From an uncultured Paludibacter sp. (GTDB lineage: Bacteria > Bacteroidota > Bacteroidia > Bacteroidales > Paludibacteraceae): a stretch of DNA of 64,000 nucleotides. Below are positions 6,856-15,766 of the stretch, piece after piece. Positions within the stretch are counted from its first letter, which is position 1, and every line of letters begins with the position of its first letter. The position numbers were made by a program, and so were the translations under genes. The stretch covers positions 1-64,000 of the forward strand of contig CALCBD010000032.1 of assembly GCA_937897985.1 (NCBI GenBank), given 5' to 3'. The notes beneath the pieces were generated by a model. The model made no database searches. It saw only the letters and a program-made list of their open reading frames with translations, and was not told where the DNA came from.

Positions 6856-9651
6856 ATGAGAACTTATTTTTCTATTCGTATTTTCATTCTTTTTATCTTT
6901 CTTTCAGCAGCCGGAATCATTAATGCCCAGACACTTATAAAAGGGCGCGTAATGGACAAAAAAACCAATGAGCCCCTTACCGGAGCAGCCATACTTGTGG
7001 AAGGAACAACCAACGGAACAACTGCAGATATTGATGGAAATTACACACTTACTGTTCCACCCGGAAAATATACTTTGCAGATATCCTATGTTTCATACAA
7101 TTCACAAAGGATTCAGAATATTTCAGTTGAAAAAGGAAAGACAACCGTGATGAATATTGACATGGTCGAAGCATCGCTTCAACTCGAAAGTGTTCAGGTG
7201 GTTGCGCGGAAACGCACTGATACGGAGCTATCGATGCTGAAAAGTGTTCGTTCGGCCATTCAGGTGGTCAATGGGATTTCCTCACAGCAAATCGGCAAAA
7301 CACTCGACCGCGATGCTTCCGAAGTTGTGAAAAGAGTTCCCGGTGTAACAATTCAGGACAATCGCTTTGTGGTGGTACGCGGACTGAACGAACGTTACAA
7401 CAATGTTTGGCTCAACAATGCTGCGACTCCGAGCAGCGAAACCGATGTGAAAGCTTTCTCATTCGATGCCATTCCAAGCAGTATGATTGATAATTTGCTG
7501 ATATACAAAACCGGTTCGCCGGAGCTTCCTGCCGAAGCAACAGGCGGATTTGTGAAAATCTCAACCAAAAATATACCGGACGAAAATTTTTTCAATCTCG
7601 AATACAATCTCGGATACAACGACAAAACCACTTTTAAAGAAACATATCATCTGCCTTCGGGGTCACTCGATTTTTTAGGTCTGGGGAACACCACACGAAG
7701 TTTACCCGGCGGATTTCCGGCCGATCTTAATAAAACTACAGTCAGTCAGCGCGATGCGGCGGCATTGACCATGAGAAACAAGTGGAATGCTCAACCTTAT
7801 ACCGCACTACCCAACCAGAAACTGGCATTTGCTCTGGGCCGGAAATGGAATTTGTCGGGAGGTGCTCAATTAGGGAATATAAGTTCACTGAATTATAGTA
7901 ATACATATAACACCCGCAGCGATATGCAAAACTATATGTACGAAAATTTTGATCCTGTTTCCGAAACTCCCGGCTATCAGTATAAATATCATGCAGATGT
8001 TTACAGCAACGATTACAAGGTGGGCTTAATGCACAATTGGGCTTATCAGACTACAAATGGTACACGTCTGGAATTTAAAAATATTCTGAACCAGATAGGA
8101 AGTGATAAAACTACCAATACTCAGGGCTGGAATACAAACAGATACTCAAATTTTAAGTTTTTCAGTAATCAGTATTCAAGCCGGACTACTTATTCGGGAC
8201 AATTCAGCGGTAATCATAAATTAAATGAAGAACAGGAGAAAAAACTCGACTGGAACCTTGGTTTTGCTTATGCCAACCGAATAGAACCCGATCGCCAGAA
8301 CCGAAGTATGAAAGAAAATAATGCAGGAGTATATGAATATGTGTTACCTGTTACTTCGAGTATCAATGAACTTGGACGCTTATTTATGACTAATTATGAA
8401 TATGTGAGCACCGGTGGTGTGAATTATGAGCAAAAACTGAAAATCAAGAATATATCTTCCACATTGAAAGCGGGTGCCTATGCAGAGTACAAAACGCGTA
8501 ATTTTGCCGAAAGAAGTATTTGTTACAAAGCCACCAACAGCGGATATATCGACGATGAAGCTATTAATGCCCTTGATTTCGAATCGTTAATGTCGGTTTC
8601 ATACCTGGGACAGGGAAAGGTGTTGACCATCGACGAACAAACCAATGTGGCCAATGCCTACAAGGCGCGTAATCTATTAACTGCCGGTTATGTTGCATTG
8701 AATCTTCCGTTAGGAAAATTGAATATTTATGGAGGATTGCGTGCTGAGTTCAACCGCCTGAATGTGGATGGTTATTACAATCCAACAGCACCGGTTCATG
8801 TCAATAATCCGGTACTCGACTTGTTCCCGTCAGTCAATGCAAGTTACAACCTGAACGAAAAAACTTTGTTGAGACTTGCTTATGCCCACACTATAAACCG
8901 ACCCGAGTTCAGAGAGGTTTCTCCTTTCAGTTATTACGATTTTACCGAAAAAGTGGCTGTGCGCGGAAATCCCGCATTATTGAATGCATCCATCCAAAAT
9001 CTCGATCTGAGATTTGAACATTATCCTTCGCCCAATGAAACATTCTCTTTAGCAGCGTTTTATAAAAAATTCAATAATCCCATCGAAATGGTCAACGTGG
9101 CAGCTTCTGAATTTTCGTTTCAGAATGCTTTGGGTGCTACCAATTTAGGTCTTGAATTTGAGATGAAACGTTCGCTGGAAAAATTTACAGGTTCAAAAAA
9201 CTTCTCTGTCAATCTGAATGCTTCGTACATTTACAGCGAAGTGAAATTTGCCGATAATCAAACCGAAAAAAACCGACCGTTGCAGGGTCAGTCACCGTTC
9301 GTTGTGAATCTCGGGTTATTTTATCAAAACGAAAAAGCCGGACTTTCTTCTTCGTTGATGTACAATGTGATAGGGAAACGAATAATTGTTGCCGCACTTC
9401 TCAATCAGGGGGTGGTAGTTGTACCCGATATATATGAAATGCCACGAAACGTAGTCGATTTTTCGCTTAATAAAAAAGTGGGTGAAAAACTTGAACTCAA
9501 ATTCGGAATAAAGGACCTGTTGTCGCAGGATTACAAAACCCAACAAACATTCGGGTATGTAAAAGATGGCGAAACTAAATCGGCAACTCTCAGTAATAAA
9601 GTATATAATCAGGGAAGAACCGTTTCGTTAGGAATAAGCTGGAAATTATAA
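6856..9651 (+). CDS. TonB-dependent receptor with carboxypeptidase-like N-terminal domain
   Basis: A 931-residue outer-membrane active transporter. Signal peptide 1-24 (ends INAQ); carboxypeptidase-like regulatory beta-sandwich about 27-105 (KGRVMDKKTNEPLTGAAILV); plug about 125-240 (SEVVKRVPGVTIQDNRFVVV, then RGLNERYNNVWLN); 22-strand barrel to the terminal KVYNQGRTVSLGISWKL. No SusD partner lies next to it, so it is not a classical Sus-type glycan system. The promoter carries the Pho-box-like array shared with the neighbouring two-component genes, which suggests uptake of a phosphorus-containing or phosphate-limited substrate. That substrate assignment is inference. Confidence 0.92.
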   Translation: MRTYFSIRIFILFIFLSAAGIINAQTLIKGRVMDKKTNEPLTGAAILVEGTTNGTTADIDGNYTLTVPPGKYTLQISYVSYNSQRIQNISVEKGKTTVMNIDMVEASLQLESVQVVARKRTDTELSMLKSVRSAIQVVNGISSQQIGKTLDRDASEVVKRVPGVTIQDNRFVVVRGLNERYNNVWLNNAATPSSETDVKAFSFDAIPSSMIDNLLIYKTGSPELPAEATGGFVKISTKNIPDENFFNLEYNLGYNDKTTFKETYHLPSGSLDFLGLGNTTRSLPGGFPADLNKTTVSQRDAAALTMRNKWNAQPYTALPNQKLAFALGRKWNLSGGAQLGNISSLNYSNTYNTRSDMQNYMYENFDPVSETPGYQYKYHADVYSNDYKVGLMHNWAYQTTNGTRLEFKNILNQIGSDKTTNTQGWNTNRYSNFKFFSNQYSSRTTYSGQFSGNHKLNEEQEKKLDWNLGFAYANRIEPDRQNRSMKENNAGVYEYVLPVTSSINELGRLFMTNYEYVSTGGVNYEQKLKIKNISSTLKAGAYAEYKTRNFAERSICYKATNSGYIDDEAINALDFESLMSVSYLGQGKVLTIDEQTNVANAYKARNLLTAGYVALNLPLGKLNIYGGLRAEFNRLNVDGYYNPTAPVHVNNPVLDLFPSVNASYNLNEKTLLRLAYAHTINRPEFREVSPFSYYDFTEKVAVRGNPALLNASIQNLDLRFEHYPSPNETFSLAAFYKKFNNPIEMVNVAASEFSFQNALGATNLGLEFEMKRSLEKFTGSKNFSVNLNASYIYSEVKFADNQTEKNRPLQGQSPFVVNLGLFYQNEKAGLSSSLMYNVIGKRIIVAALLNQGVVVVPDIYEMPRNVVDFSLNKKVGEKLELKFGIKDLLSQDYKTQQTFGYVKDGETKSATLSNKVYNQGRTVSLGISWKL

Positions 9652-10150
9652 CCCCCGTGCTGAAAATGTCCGTAATAGCGGGATATTTACAGCGAAGTTG
9701 AAAAAGCTCCTGGTTTTGATAAGAGTTGTTGCCTGTTGGTAGCCGGCTTTAGTATTTGCTTCAATGTGAGTTACATAAGGTTTAGAAGTATCTCTGTGTA
9801 ACTGCCACTATGTAACGGATTCAAAAAATCTTTACTTAAGAAAAAGAGCTTGTTTCAAAAGCTATATTAAAGATAAATGATTTTTCAATTTGTAAACATG
9901 CATTTTTGAACGCTGAGTCACGAGGAAAAACATTTTTTTACGGTTATGTGCTATAGCAACTTTCCTGGCAAGCCAAGCGGCAGAGCTGAGCGGCGTTCAA
10001 CAAAATATACACAATAACCAGTTTGCAATTTGTAATTCCGGGAATATTCACGTAGCTTTTTTAAAGACAGCCTCTTTCTGTAATCATGTACCTTTGAACT
10101 TTTCAGGTGTACTTGCCGGTTGTTAACGGCATTTTCCCTGAACCGGAGTG
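9652..10150. other. Intergenic, 499 nt
   Basis: Lies between the convergent receptor and histidine kinase genes. I see no gene, no clear terminator and no ordered repeat. Confidence 0.4.
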
Positions 10151-11878
10151 TTAGTATTTCCTGAGTGAGAATATAAAACTTAAACCTCCTGTAGGAAGAG
10201 TCTTGGCCGAGATATTTCCTTTGTGCAGCAATACTGCATTCTTGACAATGGCCAGCCCAAGTCCGGTGCCGCCTACTTTACGGCTCCGGCCTTTATCAAT
10301 CCGATAAAAACGTTCGAAAATTTTTGATAAATGTTCTTCGGCAATACCAACGCCGTTATCTGAAAATGAGAAATAATAAAAACCTTCGTCTTCGCGATAA
10401 CAGTTGATATCGATTACTAATTTATCACCGCCGTATGCCAGCGCATTATCGGTAAGGTTGCGGAAAATTGAATACAAAAGGGAGCGGTTTCCTTCCAAAG
10501 GCAGAGATTCATTGTAATGACGCAAAACCACACAGTTCTTTTGTTCAATTTGCAGATGAACATCTGAGAGAACGTCGTTGATAATCTGAGAGATATCACA
10601 TTTTTCCTTTTCAAAAATTCTTTTTCCCTCATCGATTTTATTCAGCGTAGAGATGTCCTGAAGTAAGGAGCTTAAGCGTTTAGCCTGTAAAAATGAACGT
10701 TCAACAAAGAATTTCTGACGGTTGGCATCCAAATCAGGATTTTCAATGATACTTTCCATGTAGCCGAGTATACTGCTAACCGGTGTTTTCAGTTCGTGCG
10801 AAATATTTTGTGTCAGATGTCGTTTAAGCTCATTTTCGCGTTCCTGCAAAGTAATGTCGTTGATTGAAATCTCGAAAGTGTCGTCCTGAAAAACAATGCA
10901 ACGAACCATAAATACCCGACCGTTTTTTTCAATTACCATTTTCTTCCGGTTCAACTGGTCATTTTGAAAACTCTGATCGATAAATTCATTGATTTCTTCA
11001 AACTCTTTTAAATTGAAAATATTATCTGAATTAACCGATTGCTGATCGGACAAAACATTGGTGTATTGAATAAAATGTGAGTTAACCAGCAATTCTTTCT
11101 TTTCGTGCGAAAAAATTCCGAGTCCTTCCTGCGAAATCTGCAAATGCTTTATCAGCTTTTCCTTTTCGTTATTTACTTCATTTTTAGTGGATTGCATACG
11201 TTTGTAAAGCTGAACTATTTTGTTGCTGATATCACCCAGTTCGTCTTTCGGAAAAACGATATTGGTGTCTAATATTTCACCTCCTTCGGCTTTTTGAATA
11301 AAAATCCTGAGTCTGTCAATTGAATTTGTGAAATTTTTAGAAATAAAAAACAATGCAACCACTGCCAGAATAAGTATGAAAGCCATAAAATAAAGGAAAA
11401 ATGTATTGGCTTTCAGCATGCTTACAACATTCAGATTGTAGGGCAGAGCAGTACGTACGTAAAATTGACCGAACCGATGTGCCAGGTAATAAAAGTCCTT
11501 CCCGACCGAAGCCGAATGCCGTATGGATTTACCTGTACTCTGACTGTTTGCAAGAATTATTTCAGGGCGGTTACTGTGATTTTCGAGCTTAGTTCCGTCT
11601 GCTACAGAATTGTCGTACAACACATTACCTTTGAGATCGATGATGGTCACCCTCAACGAGCTATCAGGGAAAACACTTATTAATTTGCGAAGACTTTCAC
11701 CTGTCCATGACTTGTTGTCAATATAATTTTTGATGCTGTAATTATAGGTCGAAAGCAGCTGGTCGAGCTGCTCGGTACGGAATTCCTTCTCCCGCTGGTA
11801 CTGGAAGAAAGTAATTACGCTTATCATGCTGAAAAATGCTGTAAAAAGATACAGGAAAAGCCTCCGGTTTAAAGTCAT
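10151..11878 (-). CDS. Sensor histidine kinase, PhoR-like
   Basis: A 575-residue membrane kinase. TM1 at about 6-25 and TM2 at about 158-180 enclose a periplasmic sensor of ~130 residues; then a HAMP-like linker, a PAS-like segment (about 243-340), HisKA with phospho-acceptor His361 (NISHELKTPVSSILGY), and HATPase with the N box NLTDNALAYG (474-483), G1 DNGVGI (507-512), F box FERFYR and G2 GGTGLGLAIV (536-545). It lies 85 nt downstream of the response regulator on the same strand and is probably cotranscribed with it. Architecture and partner resemble PhoR; the phosphate role rests on the operator pattern, not on the sensor sequence. Confidence 0.93.
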   Translation of the reverse strand: MTLNRRLFLYLFTAFFSMISVITFFQYQREKEFRTEQLDQLLSTYNYSIKNYIDNKSWTGESLRKLISVFPDSSLRVTIIDLKGNVLYDNSVADGTKLENHSNRPEIILANSQSTGKSIRHSASVGKDFYYLAHRFGQFYVRTALPYNLNVVSMLKANTFFLYFMAFILILAVVALFFISKNFTNSIDRLRIFIQKAEGGEILDTNIVFPKDELGDISNKIVQLYKRMQSTKNEVNNEKEKLIKHLQISQEGLGIFSHEKKELLVNSHFIQYTNVLSDQQSVNSDNIFNLKEFEEINEFIDQSFQNDQLNRKKMVIEKNGRVFMVRCIVFQDDTFEISINDITLQERENELKRHLTQNISHELKTPVSSILGYMESIIENPDLDANRQKFFVERSFLQAKRLSSLLQDISTLNKIDEGKRIFEKEKCDISQIINDVLSDVHLQIEQKNCVVLRHYNESLPLEGNRSLLYSIFRNLTDNALAYGGDKLVIDINCYREDEGFYYFSFSDNGVGIAEEHLSKIFERFYRIDKGRSRKVGGTGLGLAIVKNAVLLHKGNISAKTLPTGGLSFIFSLRKY

Positions 11879-11963
11879 GGTTTTAAATTCTGGGAAATTT
11901 CAGATGAACAATTTAATGTTTGAAAAATTTTAAGTTTCATATAATTAAATAATTACGAAGACT

Positions 11964-12653
11964 TCAGCCCTCGAAGCAATATCCGTAACCCAGACGGGTA
12001 ACAATATTTTTACCGTATTCTCCAATTTTCTTTCTCAGACGGGTAATGTTTACATCAATGGTTCTGTCGAGCACAATGACTTCGTCGGACCATACACGCG
12101 ACAGCATTTCCTCGCGGGTAAAAACACGGTTTTTGTTTTCCAGAAACAGTCGCAGAATTTCAAACTCTTTCTTGGTAAATGGAATTTCCACACCATTCAG
12201 AATCACTTTCTTGTTTCCGAGCGACATTTTCAGGTTTTCGTAAGTCAGATCGGCAGGAGTTTCCTCAGGTGCTTTCGTTGTCTCGAGCCGGCGGAGTACT
12301 GCTTTTACGCGGGCAAGCACTTCGCGGATGGAGAATGGTTTCGAAATATAGTCGTCGGCACCGATATTAAAACCGGTTAATTTGTCGTTTTCTGTATCTT
12401 TTGCAGTCAGAAAAATGACAGGTATCTTTGCTGTGGCAGGATTGTCGTTCAACATCCTTGCTAATTTAAATCCGGATATTTCACCCATCATAACATCAAG
12501 CAAAAGCAGATGATAACCTGACAAGTCTGACTTCAGAGCTTCTTCTGCAGAGTAAGCTACATCCACCTGATAACCTTCGGTTTCGAGATTAAACTGAAGT
12601 ATTTCACACAAATCTTCTTCGTCGTCAACAACTAAAATGCGGTAGGGGTTCAT
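11964..12653 (-). CDS. OmpR/PhoB-family response regulator
   Basis: A 229-residue DNA-binding regulator. Receiver domain 1-120 with the acidic pair D10/D11, phospho-acceptor D53 (LLLDVMM), T83 and K105 (SKPF); winged-helix domain about 135-228 (FTKKEFEILRLF, VWSDEVIVLDRTIDVNITRL, RLGYGYCF). It is the first gene of a two-gene unit with the kinase. Its own promoter holds four Pho-box-like units (12699-12738), as do three neighbouring genes, so autoregulation and a small local regulon are predicted. PhoB is the best functional analogue; other OmpR-family roles cannot be excluded. Confidence 0.95.
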   Translation of the reverse strand: MNPYRILVVDDEEDLCEILQFNLETEGYQVDVAYSAEEALKSDLSGYHLLLLDVMMGEISGFKLARMLNDNPATAKIPVIFLTAKDTENDKLTGFNIGADDYISKPFSIREVLARVKAVLRRLETTKAPEETPADLTYENLKMSLGNKKVILNGVEIPFTKKEFEILRLFLENKNRVFTREEMLSRVWSDEVIVLDRTIDVNITRLRKKIGEYGKNIVTRLGYGYCFEG

Positions 12654-12681
12654 AAATTTCTATTGTTTTAAAATTTTGTTA

Positions 12682-12738
12682 CAAAGTAACATAAGAGTTG
12701 TTTCGGTTCTGTGTAATATCTGTTACAAAGATATGACA
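12682..12738 (-). promoter_or_regulatory. Pho-box-like operator and promoter of the response regulator gene
   Basis: Read on the minus strand: TGTCATA (12738-12732), TGTAACA (12727-12721), TTACACA (12716-12710) and CGAAACA (12705-12699) at 11-bp steps, then TTACTTTG (12689-12682) 16 bp after the start of the last unit. TGTCATA is identical to the E. coli Pho-box half-site. Confidence 0.7.
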
Positions 12739-12766
12739 TATTACATAACTGCCACAATTTAAACAC

Positions 12767-12802
12767 AAAAAAAGCAATCCGTTCTCAGCGAATTGCTTTT
12801 TT
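12767..12802 (-). terminator. Bidirectional terminator after the small secreted protein gene
   Basis: GCAAT (12774-12778) pairs with ATTGC (12792-12796), extended by an A run before and a T run after, giving an 11-bp A/T-flanked hairpin. It ends the gene at 12825-13178 and insulates the regulator promoter. Confidence 0.7.
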
Positions 12803-12824
12803 AGTATGTTTTAGCTTTGAAAAT

Positions 12825-13178
12825 TTATCGCCTGTTCAGCTCAATTTTCAGTTCATGTCCGTTTTCTGTATCCACCTCAAGGGTTTGATCTGCGTAGGAA
12901 ATAAGACTGATGGTGATGTTGCACTTACCGGTGCAAACATTATGAACTGTGAAGTTTCCATCCAGATCGGTATATACTTTTTGTCCGTTGGCTGTAACAA
13001 CCACTCCTGCAAGGCTTTCGTTTGTAAGTTTGTCGAAAACCACTCCTTTAATGGTTTTGTCGCTCTGAAAACCGGTACTTGCTTCGGTCTTTATTTCAGT
13101 GTTAGCTGTTACTTTCGACGACACCACATTTACAATTCCGAAAATTGAAACGAAAGCTATAAAAATAATTTTTTTCAT
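12825..13178 (-). CDS. Small exported protein with carboxypeptidase-like regulatory domain
   Basis: 117 residues: a signal peptide (MKKIIFIAFVSIFGIVNVVS) followed by a single beta-sandwich domain of the carboxypeptidase regulatory type (KGVVFDKLTNESLAGVVVTA, DLDGNFTVHNV, ISLISYADQTLEV). This fold normally forms the N-terminal part of TonB receptors; here it stands alone. Its promoter has the best Pho-box-like array of the four (three TGTA-units at 11-bp steps), so it probably responds together with the receptor at 6856. Function unknown; a periplasmic accessory role is inference. Confidence 0.8.
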   Translation of the reverse strand: MKKIIFIAFVSIFGIVNVVSSKVTANTEIKTEASTGFQSDKTIKGVVFDKLTNESLAGVVVTANGQKVYTDLDGNFTVHNVCTGKCNITISLISYADQTLEVDTENGHELKIELNRR

Positions 13179-13229
13179 ACCCTGTATTTTTGAATTTTTT
13201 TGTTTTCAGTGAATTATTGTTTTACACTG

Positions 13230-13275
13230 CAAAGTAACACCAACAATGTTACAGGGGAATTACAAACAATATACA
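13230..13275 (-). promoter_or_regulatory. Pho-box-like operator and promoter of the small exported protein
   Basis: On the minus strand TGTATAT (13275-13269), TGTAATT (13264-13258) and TGTAACA (13253-13247) at 11-bp steps, then TTACTTTG (13237-13230) starting 16 bp after the last unit starts. Confidence 0.7.
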
Positions 13276-13432
13276 TTGATATGAAAAATATGTTTCAAAT
13301 TGGCGAAATCCAACCCTTTTGTGATTCCTTGCCGGTGTCAGTCCCTTCAATCTATAGATTCAAACGTTAAACCTTCACTCTGCATTCAGTGTTGAATATC
13401 AGTGGATTGAGCTTACAGAGTTTTAATGCTTG

Positions 13433-13906
13433 TCAGTATTTCTTTTCAGAAATCAACTTGCCTTTTTCGTCCCACATGTACCAGGTTCCCGATTTTTTAC
13501 CGTTTTCGTAGTGCATTTCGTAACGCATAATGCCCGAATCATCCCATACATGCCAGGTGCCGTGTTTCTTATTGTTTTTATATTCGGCTTCCGAAATCAG
13601 CATCCCTGCGTCGTTGTAGGTACGCCAGGTTCCGTGAAATTCACCATTGCGGTACGCTCTGACTTCATTGGGTTTTCCGTTTTGAAAATATATTATGTAC
13701 GGACCTTCGGGTTTTCCGTCTTTTACAGTCATCTCCAGCTTCAGCGCTCCGTTGCTGAAAAACTCTTTATAATCACCGCTGTAAAGTTTGGTCTGCGTTG
13801 CATCGGTAAAAAACAAGCCATCACTTTGGATAATTTTTCCTGATTGCGCGAACGAAATTAAGCTTATGAGTGCAAAGCATGCAAAAGTGAATATTTTTTT
13901 CGACAT
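13433..13906 (-). CDS. Exported MORN-variant repeat protein
   Basis: 157 residues with a signal peptide ending near SFAQ. The body is made of short repeats of the MORN-variant kind (GKPEGPYIIYFQNGKPNEV, NGEFHGTWRTYNDAGML, NKKHGTWHVWDDSGIM, GKKSGTWYMWDEKGKL), which form a beta-meander. Such proteins are common in Bacteroidota and usually have no known partner. It sits among the predicted Pho-type genes; a minus-7-like TATATTTG is present upstream (about 14020-14027, minus strand) but I do not find the ordered 11-bp array there. Function unknown. Confidence 0.8.
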   Translation of the reverse strand: MSKKIFTFACFALISLISFAQSGKIIQSDGLFFTDATQTKLYSGDYKEFFSNGALKLEMTVKDGKPEGPYIIYFQNGKPNEVRAYRNGEFHGTWRTYNDAGMLISEAEYKNNKKHGTWHVWDDSGIMRYEMHYENGKKSGTWYMWDEKGKLISEKKY

Positions 13907-14074
13907 GTTAAATTAGTTTGTATTTGTGTAAGTGTCTTGTTGTTAGTTGAATATGTCCGGTTATTTGCGATTGTAGTTCAGAGTTCATCAGATAAAGTGT
14001 TGTAATCTGCTATGCAAATATAACAGCACTGAATTGATTTTTCGTAATGCGACCGAAAATTTAATACGTGTTAC

Positions 14075-14108
14075 AAAAAGGAAGAGAAGTTATCTTTGGC
14101 AGATAACT
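14075..14108 (-). terminator. Terminator after the beta-helix-like lipoprotein gene
   Basis: AGTTATCT (14088-14095) pairs with AGATAACT (14101-14108); leaving the hairpin on the minus strand there is a T run (14079-14075). Confidence 0.7.
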
Positions 14109-14137
14109 CCCCTGAGCGCAAATTATTTTTCGGATAA

Positions 14138-15529
14138 TTAATAAACTGTGTTTTGCGGGTCAAAATTTACCCAGGCCTCTTTTGTCCAGTCGGTATCACC
14201 AAATGCGCCTATGTAGGTTGTGGGTGTAAAGAAAGCATCTTTTACTTTGCTGTGAGTAAATGATGCACCGCTAAGCAATGGTGATCCTGATTCGGGTAAC
14301 ATGGAAGCCGGATTGGCAGCTGTACCGGTTTTTGTTGCGTCCATAAACGAACCGGAGATTTTGGCAGTAGTATTGTCGGCAATGATTTGGTTGCCAAATG
14401 CAGTAGTGTTGAAAAAATCAAGTGCCTGCTGATCGGTGATTCCGGCACCTTTCACCGCTGCAACTTTCGAAGCTATCAAAGCGCAGTTCTGAATGGCCAG
14501 ACTACCCGAAATTGCATTGGCATAAGTGGATGCGGCATCGAGCAGTAATCCTGTATTCCATCCTGCAAATACGGAATTGAAAACAGAGAGTGAACTGTTG
14601 CGACGAATGTGCATACCGGCATTGAACATTGAATTTACGTTTTTGTCGGCAGCTGTTTTCCAGGGTCCGATAAGCGTCATGTTGCAGAATACCGGTGAAG
14701 TAACAGGAGTAAATGCCGATCCGTTAGCATCGTTGTCCGATTCGAAACCGTTGGAGCCTGAAACATCGGCAATACGGGGATTGCGGATTCCGACACCGAA
14801 TTGTATTTTTCCGGAGAATCCGAAGTCGGTATCAAATTCATCGTCGAGTCCCTGAAATGCGATAAGATATTTAGCATTTACATTTCCTCCGAACCATTCG
14901 TATGAATCGTCGCCCGAATATGAAACCTGAATATGGTCGATGGTGGTTCCGCTACCTACAGCGCACAGTGTTAAACCGTTGATTTCCTTGTCGGGCTGAA
15001 GAGCAATTCCGGCGAATTCAATGCGAACATATTGCAATTTGCCTGAATTGTCAGCAGCATCTCTTGTTGCAAAAGCACTTGTTCCATAAGCTACTTCTCT
15101 GGTCAGACCTTCGACCGAAGCCGTAGATTGATTGACCGGAGCCCTGCCTACAATTACCAAACCTCCCCAATCGCCTGCAGCCCGCAGTCCCGGATCCAGA
15201 CGTGAAGTGAAAACGATAGGTTGCGTAGCAGTACCTACTGCATTAATTTTCCCGCCGGGTAAAATAATCAGATAGCCTTTTGTAAGTTTATCTCCTTTGA
15301 TTACTGTACCGGCTGCTATATTGATGGTGCCCGAAACATTTACCTGTCCCTGGAGTACATAAACGGAGTCTTTTACCAGATTTCGGGTGCCTGAAATGTC
15401 GGTTTGTAAAATCACTTCCTTTGATGCAGGAGTGGGATCGGGGTTAACGGTCCCGTTATCATTACATGAAGTTAAAAAACCCATTGCAACTATTAAAGCA
15501 ACAGCAAAACTTAATAATTCTTTTTTCAT
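14138..15529 (-). CDS. Lipoprotein, right-handed beta-helix-like, unknown function
   Basis: 463 residues with a lipobox ending in Cys22 (GFLTSC). The body has recurrent beta-rich turns (VNVSGTINIAAGTVIKGD, PIVFTSRLD, GDWGGLVIVGRAPVNQ, KYLIAFQGLDDEFDTD) consistent with a parallel beta-helix, probably surface-exposed. I recognise it as a Bacteroidota family often found near TonB receptors but know no function. The promoter has a five-unit Pho-box-like array and the same 16-bp spacing as the receptor promoter at 6769, so the two are likely co-induced and may act together at the outer membrane; this is inference. Confidence 0.75.
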   Translation of the reverse strand: MKKELLSFAVALIVAMGFLTSCNDNGTVNPDPTPASKEVILQTDISGTRNLVKDSVYVLQGQVNVSGTINIAAGTVIKGDKLTKGYLIILPGGKINAVGTATQPIVFTSRLDPGLRAAGDWGGLVIVGRAPVNQSTASVEGLTREVAYGTSAFATRDAADNSGKLQYVRIEFAGIALQPDKEINGLTLCAVGSGTTIDHIQVSYSGDDSYEWFGGNVNAKYLIAFQGLDDEFDTDFGFSGKIQFGVGIRNPRIADVSGSNGFESDNDANGSAFTPVTSPVFCNMTLIGPWKTAADKNVNSMFNAGMHIRRNSSLSVFNSVFAGWNTGLLLDAASTYANAISGSLAIQNCALIASKVAAVKGAGITDQQALDFFNTTAFGNQIIADNTTAKISGSFMDATKTGTAANPASMLPESGSPLLSGASFTHSKVKDAFFTPTTYIGAFGDTDWTKEAWVNFDPQNTVY

Positions 15530-15575
15530 CTTTCTTTTGAAAATTTAGTTTGAATTTCTATTTTTTATTCTGTCG

Positions 15576-15643
15576 CAAAATTATACCTGCTATATTACAG
15601 TCACATTCCGAAGCTGTTATGCTTTTGTGTAAAATGTATTACA
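15576..15643 (-). promoter_or_regulatory. Pho-box-like operator and promoter of the lipoprotein gene
   Basis: On the minus strand TGTAATA (15643-15637), TTACACA (15632-15626), CATAACA (15621-15615), CGGAATG (15610-15604) and TGTAATA (15599-15593) at 11-bp steps, then TAATTTTG (15583-15576) starting 16 bp after the last unit starts. Confidence 0.7.
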
Positions 15644-15709
15644 ATTATATTTCCGGAAATTTTAATTTTATTTATTTGTTGACGGGTTGAGCAACTTGTC
15701 CTATTTGTG

Positions 15710-15717
15710 TATTTTTG
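15710..15717 (+). promoter_or_regulatory. Minus-7 box of the PHP phosphatase gene
   Basis: TATTTTTG at this position would start transcription downstream of the GTG/TTG-type start at 15707, which decides for the ATG at 15767 as the translation start. Confidence 0.55.
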
Positions 15718-15766
15718 CGCAAAATTGCTGCGTGGTATTTCTGTATGTTTATCACAAAACGTAAAA

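Noticed and set aside
12679..12691. TGTTACAAAGTAACA as an independent operator palindrome
   Set aside because: It overlaps the minus-7 box of the response regulator gene; its symmetry arises from TTACTTTG next to TGTAACA and it is not repeated at the other three promoters.
13907..14090. MORN-repeat gene promoter as a member of the same regulon
   Set aside because: TGTAACA occurs near 14070, but it belongs to the downstream side of a terminator and is not in register with the minus-7 candidate.
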